Source: an uncultured Clostridia bacterium (GTDB lineage Bacteria > Bacillota > Clostridia > TANB77 > CAG-508). Taken from it: 52,886 nucleotides of DNA. The notes beneath the pieces were generated by a model. That model did not search any database. It was not told where the DNA came from and worked only from the letters and a program-made list of their open reading frames with translations. Every line of letters starts with the position of its first letter. Position 1 is the stretch's first letter. Positions 45,729 through 52,466 of this stretch are shown piece by piece. The stretch is from assembly GCA_949118805.1 (NCBI GenBank), contig CASAUJ010000006.1, positions 1 to 52,886 on the forward strand, read 5' to 3'. Position numbers and translations under genes: made by a program.

Positions 45729-46398
45729 CTATTTTATCTTTTCTAGTGCTTTTTTAGCAGCATTCATTTGCGCTTCCTTTTTACTACTTCCTTTTCCTTT
45801 GGCTAATATTTTTCCCTCACAACTTACTTGTGCTTCAAAACTTTTATTATGATCTGGTCCTTCTTCTTTTATGATTTGATATTCTATTTTTACTTCTCCA
45901 TGCTTTTGTAGTTTTTCTTGTAATACTGTTTTATAATCTTTATGTCCCACATGTTTTGTTGCTATTTCAATTTCTTCCTTTAAGTTTTCTATAATAAATT
46001 CTCTTGCTTTTTCCATTCCTCCATCTAAATAAATTGCTGCAATCACTGCTTCTACACTGTCTGCTAAAATGGCAGGACGGTTTTCTCCCCCTGTTTTCCT
46101 TTCTGATCTTCCAAGATATAAGAAATCACTAAAATTATGCAATTTTGCTACTTTATATAGACTTTTTTCACAAACAACACTTGCTCTAACTTTAGTCATT
46201 TCTCCTTCTTTTAATTTGGGGAAATGCTCAAACAGATACTCACTGGATACAAATTCTAAAATACTATCTCCTAAAAATTCTAGCTTTTCATTACTTTCTA
46301 TTCTGTTTTCATAAGCATAGGAGGTATGGGTAAAGGCCTTTTTTAATAGTTCTTTGTTTTGGAAATGATAGCCGTATACTTTTTTCTACTTTTTGCAT
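45729..46398 (-). CDS. rnc: Ribonuclease III; needs +1 shift at CGG
   Basis: 222 residues after one skip, normal length. ATG 46398 follows AAAAGAGGTG. The ninth codon is CGG (C at 46374). Skipping the C gives SIGYHFQNKELLKKAFTHTS, the RNase III N-terminus. Straight reading ends in TGA after 21 codons. The catalytic signature is EKLEFLGDSILE, the second ADSVEAVIAAIYLDGG, and the C-terminal dsRNA-binding domain ends AAKKALEKIK. It cleaves double-stranded RNA in rRNA and mRNA processing. Without the skip no start gives the catalytic motif: the next ATG at 46199 lies after it. An essential-type gene broken in this way is hard to explain by decay. Confidence 0.93.
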
Positions 46399-46459
46399 AT
46401 GACACCTCTTTTCTTGTTCATAAATTTCTTTTTTCATTTGTCTTCTTATTTCTTAGGTG

Positions 46460-46490
46460 GTGATTTTAAGGAACGTCCCCTTAATCCCTA
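46460..46490. repeat. Dispersed palindromic repeat, copy 2
   Basis: GATTTTAAGGAACGTCCCC then TTAATCCC, closely similar to 28528-28550. It lies upstream of rnc, between divergent genes. Confidence 0.6.
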
Positions 46491-46565
46491 TTATATACTA
46501 TTTTCTAAATTTTGCAAGGGGCTAAAAGTTACTACAAAATCCCAGTACTTTTTTTCTCATTTTTA

Positions 46566-46594
46566 TGGACAAGTTTTTACTATTATTGTATAAT
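46566..46594 (+). promoter_or_regulatory. Promoter of the glucosaminidase-like gene
   Basis: TGGACA (46566-46571), 17-bp spacer, TATAAT (46589-46594), 40 bp before the ATG at 46634. Confidence 0.75.
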
Positions 46595-46633
46595 AAATAT
46601 GTATTATTTTGTGTAAAGAAAGAGGAAAAAATA

Positions 46634-47995
46634 ATGTTTGATGATCATGATAATAGAAATTTATCGGATGTGTTTAAAGAATTGCAACAAATTCAGCAAG
46701 CACAAATCGCTAGTCATAATTCTTCTCCTAAAAAGAAGAAAGTACCAAAAACAAAAAAGAATTTTGTTTTTCCTTTTGGTGCTTCTCATACTCATAAGAA
46801 TTCTGATTTAAAACTATCACATATTATAATTGGTTGTAGTGTTTTAATGATTGGTTTAGCTGTTTTTTTTCCAAAAAATACTTCTTTTACCCAAAGTTAT
46901 GCAAGAGAAGAAAATAGAGAAGCAATTTCAGAATATGAATTAAATCGTCATCGATTAAATATTCAAAATATTATTTCTGAAAATGCGGATATGGATAAAG
47001 TAAAAGAACAAGTGACAGAAGAACGTGAGATTGAATTTCCAACAGAATATACGAACAATCCTTCTCTTCCGAAAAGCGAGGAAATAGTAAAACAGGAAGG
47101 GGTTTTTGGAAAGGAAAATGTAACTGCTATTAAAACTTATGAAAATGGAAATTTTGTAGAAGAAATTATTTTAAAGAAAGAAAAAATAGTAGAACCTATT
47201 TCTAAGGTAATTGATATTGGTACTTCTGAATTTTTAGCAAAACATAAAGTTCATATTGGAGATATCATGTATTTTATAACTACCAATTCTTTGAAGGAAT
47301 CTCCAGAAGAATCTAGTAAAGACATTGCAGAAGTAAAAGGAAGTTTGGATGTAAAATTGTTAGAACTTCCAAGTGAAGAATGGTGTAAAGTTTCTTTTGA
47401 TACCATAGAAGGTTATATCAAAACTTCTCAGTTAACTTCATCTTATACGACACCAAATATAATTGAAAAAAATAGAATTCAAAGACTTCTATTAAAAGTA
47501 AATCTTGACATGGAATTGAATCGAACAAGTGGATTAACTTTGAATGATTATAAGAAAATATTTACAGGACTTCCAAATGATAAAAATAAAATTTTCCAAG
47601 ATCATTATATGGCTTTTTATCATGCAGAAAAAAAATATAATATTAATGGTATTTTCTTAGCTTCTATTGCTATTCATGAAAGTGGTTGGGGAACTTCTCA
47701 AATTGCACAAGAAAAGAAAAACTTATTTGGCTATGGTTCTTATGATGAGACGCCTTATGAATCTTCTTTTGAATTTGAAGATTATGCAGAAGGTATTGAA
47801 ACAGTGGCTAAGTCTTTAGTTAAATATTATTTGAATCCTTCTGGAACCAAGATTTATGATGGAGAAACTGCTGCTGCTTGGTATTATAATGGGCCTACTC
47901 TTCAAGGAGTAAATACACGTTATGCAAGTGATACAGAATGGCATAAAAAAGTATTTAATTATATGGAAACTTTATATAAAAGACTACAATCATAG
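46634..47995 (+). CDS. Membrane-anchored peptidoglycan hydrolase (glucosaminidase/GH73 type)
   Basis: 453 residues from ATG 46634 (AGAGGAAAAAATA upstream). A start further upstream at 46565 would lie inside the promoter and is rejected. Residues 1-55 are cytoplasmic and charged, followed by one membrane helix (IIIGCSVLMIGLAVFF), a linker, an SH3-like segment (EEWCKVSFDTIEGYIKTSQL) and a C-terminal glucosaminidase domain: IAIHESGWGTSQIA with the catalytic Glu, NLFGYGSYDETP, YASDTEWHKKV. It probably cuts glycan strands in cell-wall remodelling. The next gene follows by 9 bp in the same operon. Confidence 0.88.
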   Translation: MFDDHDNRNLSDVFKELQQIQQAQIASHNSSPKKKKVPKTKKNFVFPFGASHTHKNSDLKLSHIIIGCSVLMIGLAVFFPKNTSFTQSYAREENREAISEYELNRHRLNIQNIISENADMDKVKEQVTEEREIEFPTEYTNNPSLPKSEEIVKQEGVFGKENVTAIKTYENGNFVEEIILKKEKIVEPISKVIDIGTSEFLAKHKVHIGDIMYFITTNSLKESPEESSKDIAEVKGSLDVKLLELPSEEWCKVSFDTIEGYIKTSQLTSSYTTPNIIEKNRIQRLLLKVNLDMELNRTSGLTLNDYKKIFTGLPNDKNKIFQDHYMAFYHAEKKYNINGIFLASIAIHESGWGTSQIAQEKKNLFGYGSYDETPYESSFEFEDYAEGIETVAKSLVKYYLNPSGTKIYDGETAAAWYYNGPTLQGVNTRYASDTEWHKKVFNYMETLYKRLQS

Positions 47996-48004
47996 GGGGA
48001 TAAG

Positions 48005-48838
48005 ATGAAAAAGTTTAAAATAAAAAATGAAAAGTTGGTTTTTACAATTTTAATTTTAACTTTGTTCGTTGTGTTTTTATTATATTATAATTTGGTATTT
48101 TCTGTTGTTTTTGCTAGAAATAGTTTTGCAGATGAAATGATAAAAATTTCAGATGAAAATGAAAATCCTATTTTTACGGTTCAGAAAGTTTTACTATATA
48201 GTAGTGCAAACGCGATTGATAATTCAGATAATCAATCTTTAAAAAATATGAGTCTTCATCAATATACTGATATTTCTATTTATCTTGATAATATTAGTAC
48301 GATTTCTGAATTAACGGATGAAAATACAATTAAACAACTCTATATTGATGATATTGTGGCAACTTCTGCTTCTGATATTGGTACCAAAATTTTAAATTAT
48401 AAAAATCCTTTGGATTTCGGTAAATATAAAGTTATCGAAACCCCTGTCAATAACCGAATTGATTTTAATATTATAAATACGAATTCGGAGAATGAGAAAA
48501 ATGATTATACAAAACCTACTTTTTATACCGATTGTTCTAACCCTATTTCTTTAGGGTATATGAATGAAAATATTTTAACAAATTATGCCATTTCTCCAGA
48601 AGCTAATACGGTTTCTTTTAATGGAAAAGTTTTAAAGGAAGCAAATGTGAATTTAGAGGATATTAATTATTCTTTAAGTTTTAAAATACATATTGTTAAT
48701 AATTTAAATCAAAAGTTTGTATATCAAATGAAATTAGATGTTAACTTAAATGATAGCAATGGTGGTATTTATAATGGCTATGTTTTTAAAGGTAGAAATA
48801 TGACTGGTAATGAATATCAATTTTTTAAAGAATCTTAA
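48005..48838 (+). CDS. Membrane-anchored secreted protein, unknown function
   Basis: 277 residues: short basic N-terminus, one membrane helix (about 11-38), then an extracellular beta-rich domain of about 230 residues with a single Cys (TDCSNP). The start ATG 48005 follows AGGGGGATAAG. It is co-transcribed with the upstream glucosaminidase, so may work in the same wall process. No family recognised. Asn and Asp content is high. No CGG codon in frame. Confidence 0.7.
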   Translation: MKKFKIKNEKLVFTILILTLFVVFLLYYNLVFSVVFARNSFADEMIKISDENENPIFTVQKVLLYSSANAIDNSDNQSLKNMSLHQYTDISIYLDNISTISELTDENTIKQLYIDDIVATSASDIGTKILNYKNPLDFGKYKVIETPVNNRIDFNIINTNSENEKNDYTKPTFYTDCSNPISLGYMNENILTNYAISPEANTVSFNGKVLKEANVNLEDINYSLSFKIHIVNNLNQKFVYQMKLDVNLNDSNGGIYNGYVFKGRNMTGNEYQFFKES

Positions 48839-48847
48839 GTTTTTTAT

Positions 48848-48899
48848 AGAAAGGAGAACCGCCGAAAGATTGTAAAATCTTTCGGCGGTTCTCCTTTCT
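48848..48899 (+). terminator. Very strong G+C-rich terminator palindrome
   Basis: Perfect 24-bp stem (48848-48871 with 48876-48899), loop GTAA, arms rich in CCGCCG. The T-rich 3' side fits termination on the plus strand; it also lies 16 bp beyond the stop of the convergent gene. Its base composition matches that of the foreign-looking neighbour more than the chromosome. Confidence 0.85.
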
Positions 48900-48915
48900 T
48901 TTCACTGCTTTTTGC

Positions 48916-49269
48916 TTACTTTCCCCAACTTCCTTTCGATTTACTGAGATTCTTGATCGTCATTTTGTCCTTGTGATCTGTCCTCTCAGATTTCTCGAAT
49001 TTTATTCCATATCTTGGACATACCTTTTTTGCGGTGATGATTTGCAAAAGCAATTCACGTTTTTGTTTCTTAATCCGTACAATGTAACCATCCACATCCT
49101 GTAAAAAAAGGTTTCTCTCAAACTGATATGGTATTGTTACAATGTATCCGGATACTTGTCCGCCACGCTTTTGACACCATCGGTCTAATTCTGTGGCTAA
49201 TCTCACTTTGCATTCACTTAGTGAGATATAATTGGATTGTTGCTTACTTCGATTCTGCTCTTCTCTCAT
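48916..49269 (-). CDS. Hypothetical protein, probably acquired; the only gene with an in-frame CGG and no shift
   Basis: 117 residues, basic, no recognised domain. It has WCQKRGGQVSGYIVTIP and a Lys/Arg-rich C-terminus. Codon use is unlike the neighbours: G+C-rich codons such as CGC/CGT, TCC and GAC are common. Codon 65 is CGG (C at 49077) within YIVRIKKQK, where straight reading continues the protein. Skipping the C would end it after about 24 residues. The flanking palindrome is also G+C-rich. All this suggests recent transfer. It is the exception that marks the CGG pattern as a feature of the resident genes. The gene may not be expressed properly here. Confidence 0.6.
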   Translation of the reverse strand: MREEQNRSKQQSNYISLSECKVRLATELDRWCQKRGGQVSGYIVTIPYQFERNLFLQDVDGYIVRIKKQKRELLLQIITAKKVCPRYGIKFEKSERTDHKDKMTIKNLSKSKGSWGK

Positions 49270-49368
49270 AATCCTTCTACTCCTTTATTTAAAGATATTT
49301 GTATTTTACCACATTTATGTTCACTTGTCTATATCATTTTTATAATATTGGTCAATTGGTATTCTATC

Positions 49369-49761
49369 TTAAGACATTATGATTCCAGCTATTACTATAC
49401 TTATGATCATTCCTAATATAACAATAGCAAGTATTCTTTTCATTCTTTTTTGTCTTTGTTGTATCTTTCTGCACTCTCTTTCTTCCTCCTCGTTATCCGC
49501 TTCTATTGTCTGCTTTTCCCTTCCCATTGCTATGTTATTTTCATAATATTGATGGATCATTTTTTCTACTTTTAATTTATCTTTTTCTTGAATGGATATT
49601 ATATATTTTCCAATATATTGGGGAACTCTTATTCCTTTCCATTCTTCTTTTAAATCTATTTGATATTTCATATTATTTTTATTAAATTCATTTTTTAAAT
49701 ATTCTAAAAATTCTTCTTCTTTGTTACTTATTTCTAATATTTCAAACCATTTTTCTTCCAT
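49369..49761 (-). CDS. Small tail-anchored membrane protein, unknown
   Basis: 130 residues: a soluble, mixed-charge N-terminal 95 residues, then RKIQQRQKRMKR and one C-terminal membrane helix (ILAIVILGMIISIVIAGII). ATG 49761 follows AAAAGGAGGGTG. The architecture is that of a tail-anchored protein facing the cytoplasm. No family recognised. No CGG codon. Confidence 0.65.
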   Translation of the reverse strand: MEEKWFEILEISNKEEEFLEYLKNEFNKNNMKYQIDLKEEWKGIRVPQYIGKYIISIQEKDKLKVEKMIHQYYENNIAMGREKQTIEADNEEEERECRKIQQRQKRMKRILAIVILGMIISIVIAGIIMS

Positions 49762-50177
49762 TTTTTATCACCCTCCTTTTATAAAATTAATCTATTCTTT
49801 CTTTAATTGGTGCAAAAAAATACATCCATATTTCTTTGAAAATTCTTTTTTAAATTTTTCTTCTTGCTTTTTCTTTAAGTTGCTATACATATCAGAATAA
49901 CTTCCATTACTTTCCTATCTGTTTATTGCCTCATCTACTATATCATTCACTTTATATCCACCTGTGATACTATATATTTTTGCATAAATTTTTGATATGA
50001 ATTATAATTCATAATAAATTCTATTACTATCATAATTATAAAGAAAATACTTATATTTCTAACTATTACAGTAATATCTTCTTTTCTAATAAATATCTTT
50101 GCATTATATTTCTTGAACCTATCCAAACATATAAAAAAAACTGTTATAGTAAATAAAACTATTTGTATAATTAACTT
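49762..50177. other. A+T-rich stretch with gene remnants
   Basis: The minus strand carries a short open piece (SNGSYSDMYSNLKKKQEEKF..., TAG at 49792-49794) without a supported start, perhaps the end of a lost gene. Nothing else is convincing. Confidence 0.4.
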
Positions 50178-50314
50178 TTAAATAGCATTTTCCATATTTT
50201 TTGCAGAAAATCCAATAATAAAATAACTTATGATGCCAAATATAAAAGATGCAATAGATATTCCCAAATTAATTTTTTTGAAATATCAACTGCTGATAAA
50301 CTTTTTCTTTCCAT
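50178..50314 (-). pseudogene. Small membrane protein gene with a slip in an A run
   Basis: ATG 50314 opens MERKSLSAVDISKK, and the frame then slips in a run of seven A (eight would be needed). The other frame continues INLGISIASFIFGIISYFII and ends NMENAI at TAA 50178. It would be a 45-residue one-helix membrane protein. The break is a homopolymer indel with no CGG, so decay or a read error. Confidence 0.5.
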
Positions 50315-50318
50315 AATT

Positions 50319-50450
50319 CTATCCCTTCTTTTTCTTCTTTAATATTAAAGCAACTACTAATACTATGATAATTGCTAAAGCTATTACAACAATAGTTCCA
50401 ATTTTTTGAATAGTTCTAGGTGTAAGTGGTTTTAATGCATTTTGGGCTAT
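50319..50450 (-). CDS. Small single-helix membrane protein with a possible ATA start
   Basis: After AAGGAGG (about 50459-50465) the frame begins ATA at 50450 and reads IAQNALKPLTPRTIQKIGT, then a 20-residue membrane helix and LKKKKKG, with TAG at 50319. No ATG, GTG or TTG fits the ribosome site, while ATA is at the right distance. ATA may be a mutated ATG, which would make this a dying gene, or a rare start. It lies 5 bp upstream of the broken 50314 gene. Confidence 0.4.
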   Translation of the reverse strand: MAQNALKPLTPRTIQKIGTIVVIALAIIIVLVVALILKKKKKG

Positions 50451-50630
50451 CCTAAAATACCTCCTTATTTTCTTGTTTAAAAATATTATAGTTTAAAAAG
50501 ACTAGAGATGCAATATCAAAAAAATAAAATTTCAAAAAGATTATCATATATATAACTTATTTTTTTCTAATTCACTTTTTACATATATTTGTTTACACTA
50601 ATGTACAACAAATTTAAACCATAAAAATAA

Positions 50631-50649
50631 GCCAGAGGAATCCTCTGGC
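50631..50649 (-). terminator. Terminator after the tRNA-like gene
   Basis: GCCAGAGGA (50631-50639) and TCCTCTGGC (50641-50649) form a perfect hairpin immediately downstream of the tRNA-like gene on the minus strand, followed by TTATTTTTA. Confidence 0.7.
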
Positions 50650-50654
50650 TATAA

Positions 50655-50746
50655 TCGACCTAGATGGATTCGAACCATCATCTCACCGCCCTAAGCGATG
50701 CGTTTTAATGTCACAAATAAGTGCTAACCATTGAAACTATAGGTCG
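50655..50746 (-). tRNA. tRNA-like gene, class I, anticodon UAG, 28-nt D-loop
   Basis: 92 nt. Acceptor CGACCTA/TAGGTCG (7 bp, C1-G72, A73), D-stem GTTT/AAAC enclosing 28 nt instead of 8-9 (it holds the usual GG, and an extra CAC...GTG mini-hairpin). The anticodon arm is CATCG-CTTAGGG-CGGTG, with U33 and anticodon UAG. The variable loop is only AGAT, and the T arm GATGG-TTCGAAT-CCATC is perfect. No encoded CCA. UAG would read CUA leucine codons, but bacterial tRNA-Leu has a long variable arm, so its identity is unclear. Intact stems and an adjacent terminator suggest a transcribed RNA, not a decayed relic. Confidence 0.55.
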
Positions 50747-50910
50747 TAAATATAAAGATGTAGATTCTTGATGTACATATTGGAGGCTATTACCAAGTTG
50801 AGTGTCATCTGTAATTCAATCATAGACTACACTTTTATATTTAAAAAACTTCATTTTAACACATTTTTAACACAAAAGGTTTCAGTTTTTGATTTGTAAA
50901 TTTGTGAAAG

Positions 50911-50968
50911 TATTGAAAACATATATTCTTATTTTTAAAATCAAAATGCATAAAAACGAAAATATCTA
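50911..50968. repeat. Direct repeat flanking the kinase gene, left copy
   Basis: TATATTCTTATTTTT then AAAATGCATAAAAACGA; matches 51991-52045 with few differences. Confidence 0.65.
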
Positions 50969-50978
50969 AATCAATTTA

Positions 50979-51905
50979 TTAATCTATGTATTGTAATATT
51001 TTTTTACAAACATTAATGTTTTTCATAATTCTATTTGTATTATCTTTATTTTTAATATACAATATTACTTTTTCAATTATATATATGTATAATGTTTCCA
51101 AAATTAATGTTTTATCTTCTTTATAATATTTTGCAACTAATGAAATAATTTCTTCAAAGTCATATTCATTGTCTATATTAATATTATCCAATTCATTTCT
51201 TATAAACTGTGAAAGTTCTATTACTCTTTCTCCAATTATTCCATGAGGGTCAATTGCTTTCCATCCCTCTTCTGTTTTCAATATATTTTGGTAATTCAAA
51301 TCATTATGCAAAATATATTTTGGTAAATTCATTTTATATATTTTATCATATATTTTATTAGCTTTATCAATCATCCATAATATGTCTAAATATTGTGATT
51401 TATTTTGGTAAGCATATTGTATTCTATTTTTAAATATATCATGAAAAGTTAAAAATTGTTCTTTATCTTTTACATTCTCTATAGGAATTAATAAATTATT
51501 TGAAATATCAATAAATACTTTTGTTTTTTCTTCAAAATTTTCTAAAGTAGACAAATTATATCCTGGAAAAATTCTTTCTAATATTAGTACTCTATCTTCT
51601 ATAGAATAATAATAACATTTTGGAAAATAATTAGGAGAATAGTATTTTATTGTATGCATTTCAGAAATTATAGTTTTATCTGATGCACCTATTTTTATTA
51701 CTATATTACCAAAGTTAGGCGATTCTGCAAATAGTACAACATTTATACTTATGTTATCAACTAATCTAATATTTTTTAGCATAAATTGTTTTTTATATTT
51801 CTCAATTATATTATCTATACTATTTAGCCAGTTATCGCCTTCTTTACCATATCTATTAATAATTTTTGTTTTAAATTTATCTGGTAAATTTATCATATTG
51901 TTCAC
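50979..51905 (-). CDS. APH(6)/hydroxyurea-phosphotransferase-like kinase
   Basis: 308 residues with a protein-kinase-like fold. The catalytic loop is ILHNDLNYQNIL (H-x-D-x4-N), and the metal-binding motif is KAIDPHGIIGE, a form typical of the APH(6) streptomycin and hydroxyurea kinases rather than APH(3'). The N-terminal lobe has VVLFAESPNFGNIVIKIG, the ATP-binding Lys region. Overall it is more A+T-rich and Asn/Ile-rich than known resistance genes, so it may act on another small molecule. It lies between two roughly 55-bp direct repeats, which suggests a mobile cassette or a duplication. Its resistance phenotype is not established. Confidence 0.75.
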   Translation of the reverse strand: MNNMINLPDKFKTKIINRYGKEGDNWLNSIDNIIEKYKKQFMLKNIRLVDNISINVVLFAESPNFGNIVIKIGASDKTIISEMHTIKYYSPNYFPKCYYYSIEDRVLILERIFPGYNLSTLENFEEKTKVFIDISNNLLIPIENVKDKEQFLTFHDIFKNRIQYAYQNKSQYLDILWMIDKANKIYDKIYKMNLPKYILHNDLNYQNILKTEEGWKAIDPHGIIGERVIELSQFIRNELDNINIDNEYDFEEIISLVAKYYKEDKTLILETLYIYIIEKVILYIKNKDNTNRIMKNINVCKKILQYID

Positions 51906-51990
51906 CTCTACTAATAGTTTACATCTTTAGCTTGTTTTTTTCAATATTTCATTTTAATCATTTTCTGTTTTTTATATCTCAAAATACTAA

Positions 51991-52045
51991 AAACACTATA
52001 TTCTTATTTTAAAATTAAAATGCATAAAAATGAGAAAATATTGAT
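51991..52045. repeat. Direct repeat flanking the kinase gene, right copy
   Basis: Partner of 50911-50968: TATATTCTTATTTTAAAAT then AAAATGCATAAAAATGA. Confidence 0.65.
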
Positions 52046-52086
52046 ATTGAGCCTTAAAACCAAAATGATAATTATGTGATAATTAT

Positions 52087-52128
52087 AAAAACAGCATTCA
52101 TTTCAACCCCTTGAAATATGCTGTTTTT
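52087..52128. terminator. Bidirectional terminator hairpin
   Basis: AAAAACAGCAT (52087-52097) pairs with ATGCTGTTTTT (52118-52128), with an inner ATTTCAA/TTGAAAT stem and loop CCCC. Confidence 0.75.
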
Positions 52129-52466
52129 GCTGTTTAATATTTTTTGGAGGCGACAGTCTACAAGACTAACCTCAAAACTAGTTCCACAACTAGCCTTGAA
52201 AATTTACTATGCATTTTTTATAACAATTTTATAACATCTAGTCTAATTTTATATAACACACCATAAAAAGTAAAAAAATAAAAATCCCTATTTCTAGGGA
52301 CTTACAGGTATTATATAACACTGTTTAAAATTACATAACACCTGGATATTGGAGGCATAAACTAAATCAGAAGAACCTATAAAGTCAATAAAATAGCTAT
52401 ATTCAAGACTTTGTATTCTTTAATGTACAGCTATTGTACAGCATATTTTTAAAATTATTGTTAGAT
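52129..52466. other. A+T-rich spacer with short hairpins
   Basis: No gene is seen. It contains AGTCT/AGACT, CTAGTT/AACTAG and TCCCTA/TAGGGA hairpins and two TTGGAGGC sequences (52144 and 52349), a motif also at 50780. These may be worn attachment-site or tRNA/tmRNA 3'-end fragments, but that is only a guess. Confidence 0.4.

Noticed and set aside
4015..46398. Random sequencing or assembly errors as the full explanation of the eleven frameshifts
   Set aside because: Errors would fall in any codon position, strand and context. All eleven are an extra C directly before an in-frame GGN glycine codon on the coding strand, while identical [A/T]CGG strings out of frame are unaffected. Not excluded without reads, but unlikely.
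50655..50746. tRNA-like gene as the decoder of CGG
   Set aside because: The anticodon loop CTTAGGG has no complement to CGG or CGGN; it would read CUA.
50655..50746. Class II tRNA-Leu(UAA) with CATCGC/GCGGTG as a long variable arm
   Set aside because: That fold leaves the anticodon stem mismatched. Using CATCG/CGGTG as the anticodon stem gives perfect pairing, U33 and a normal variable loop.
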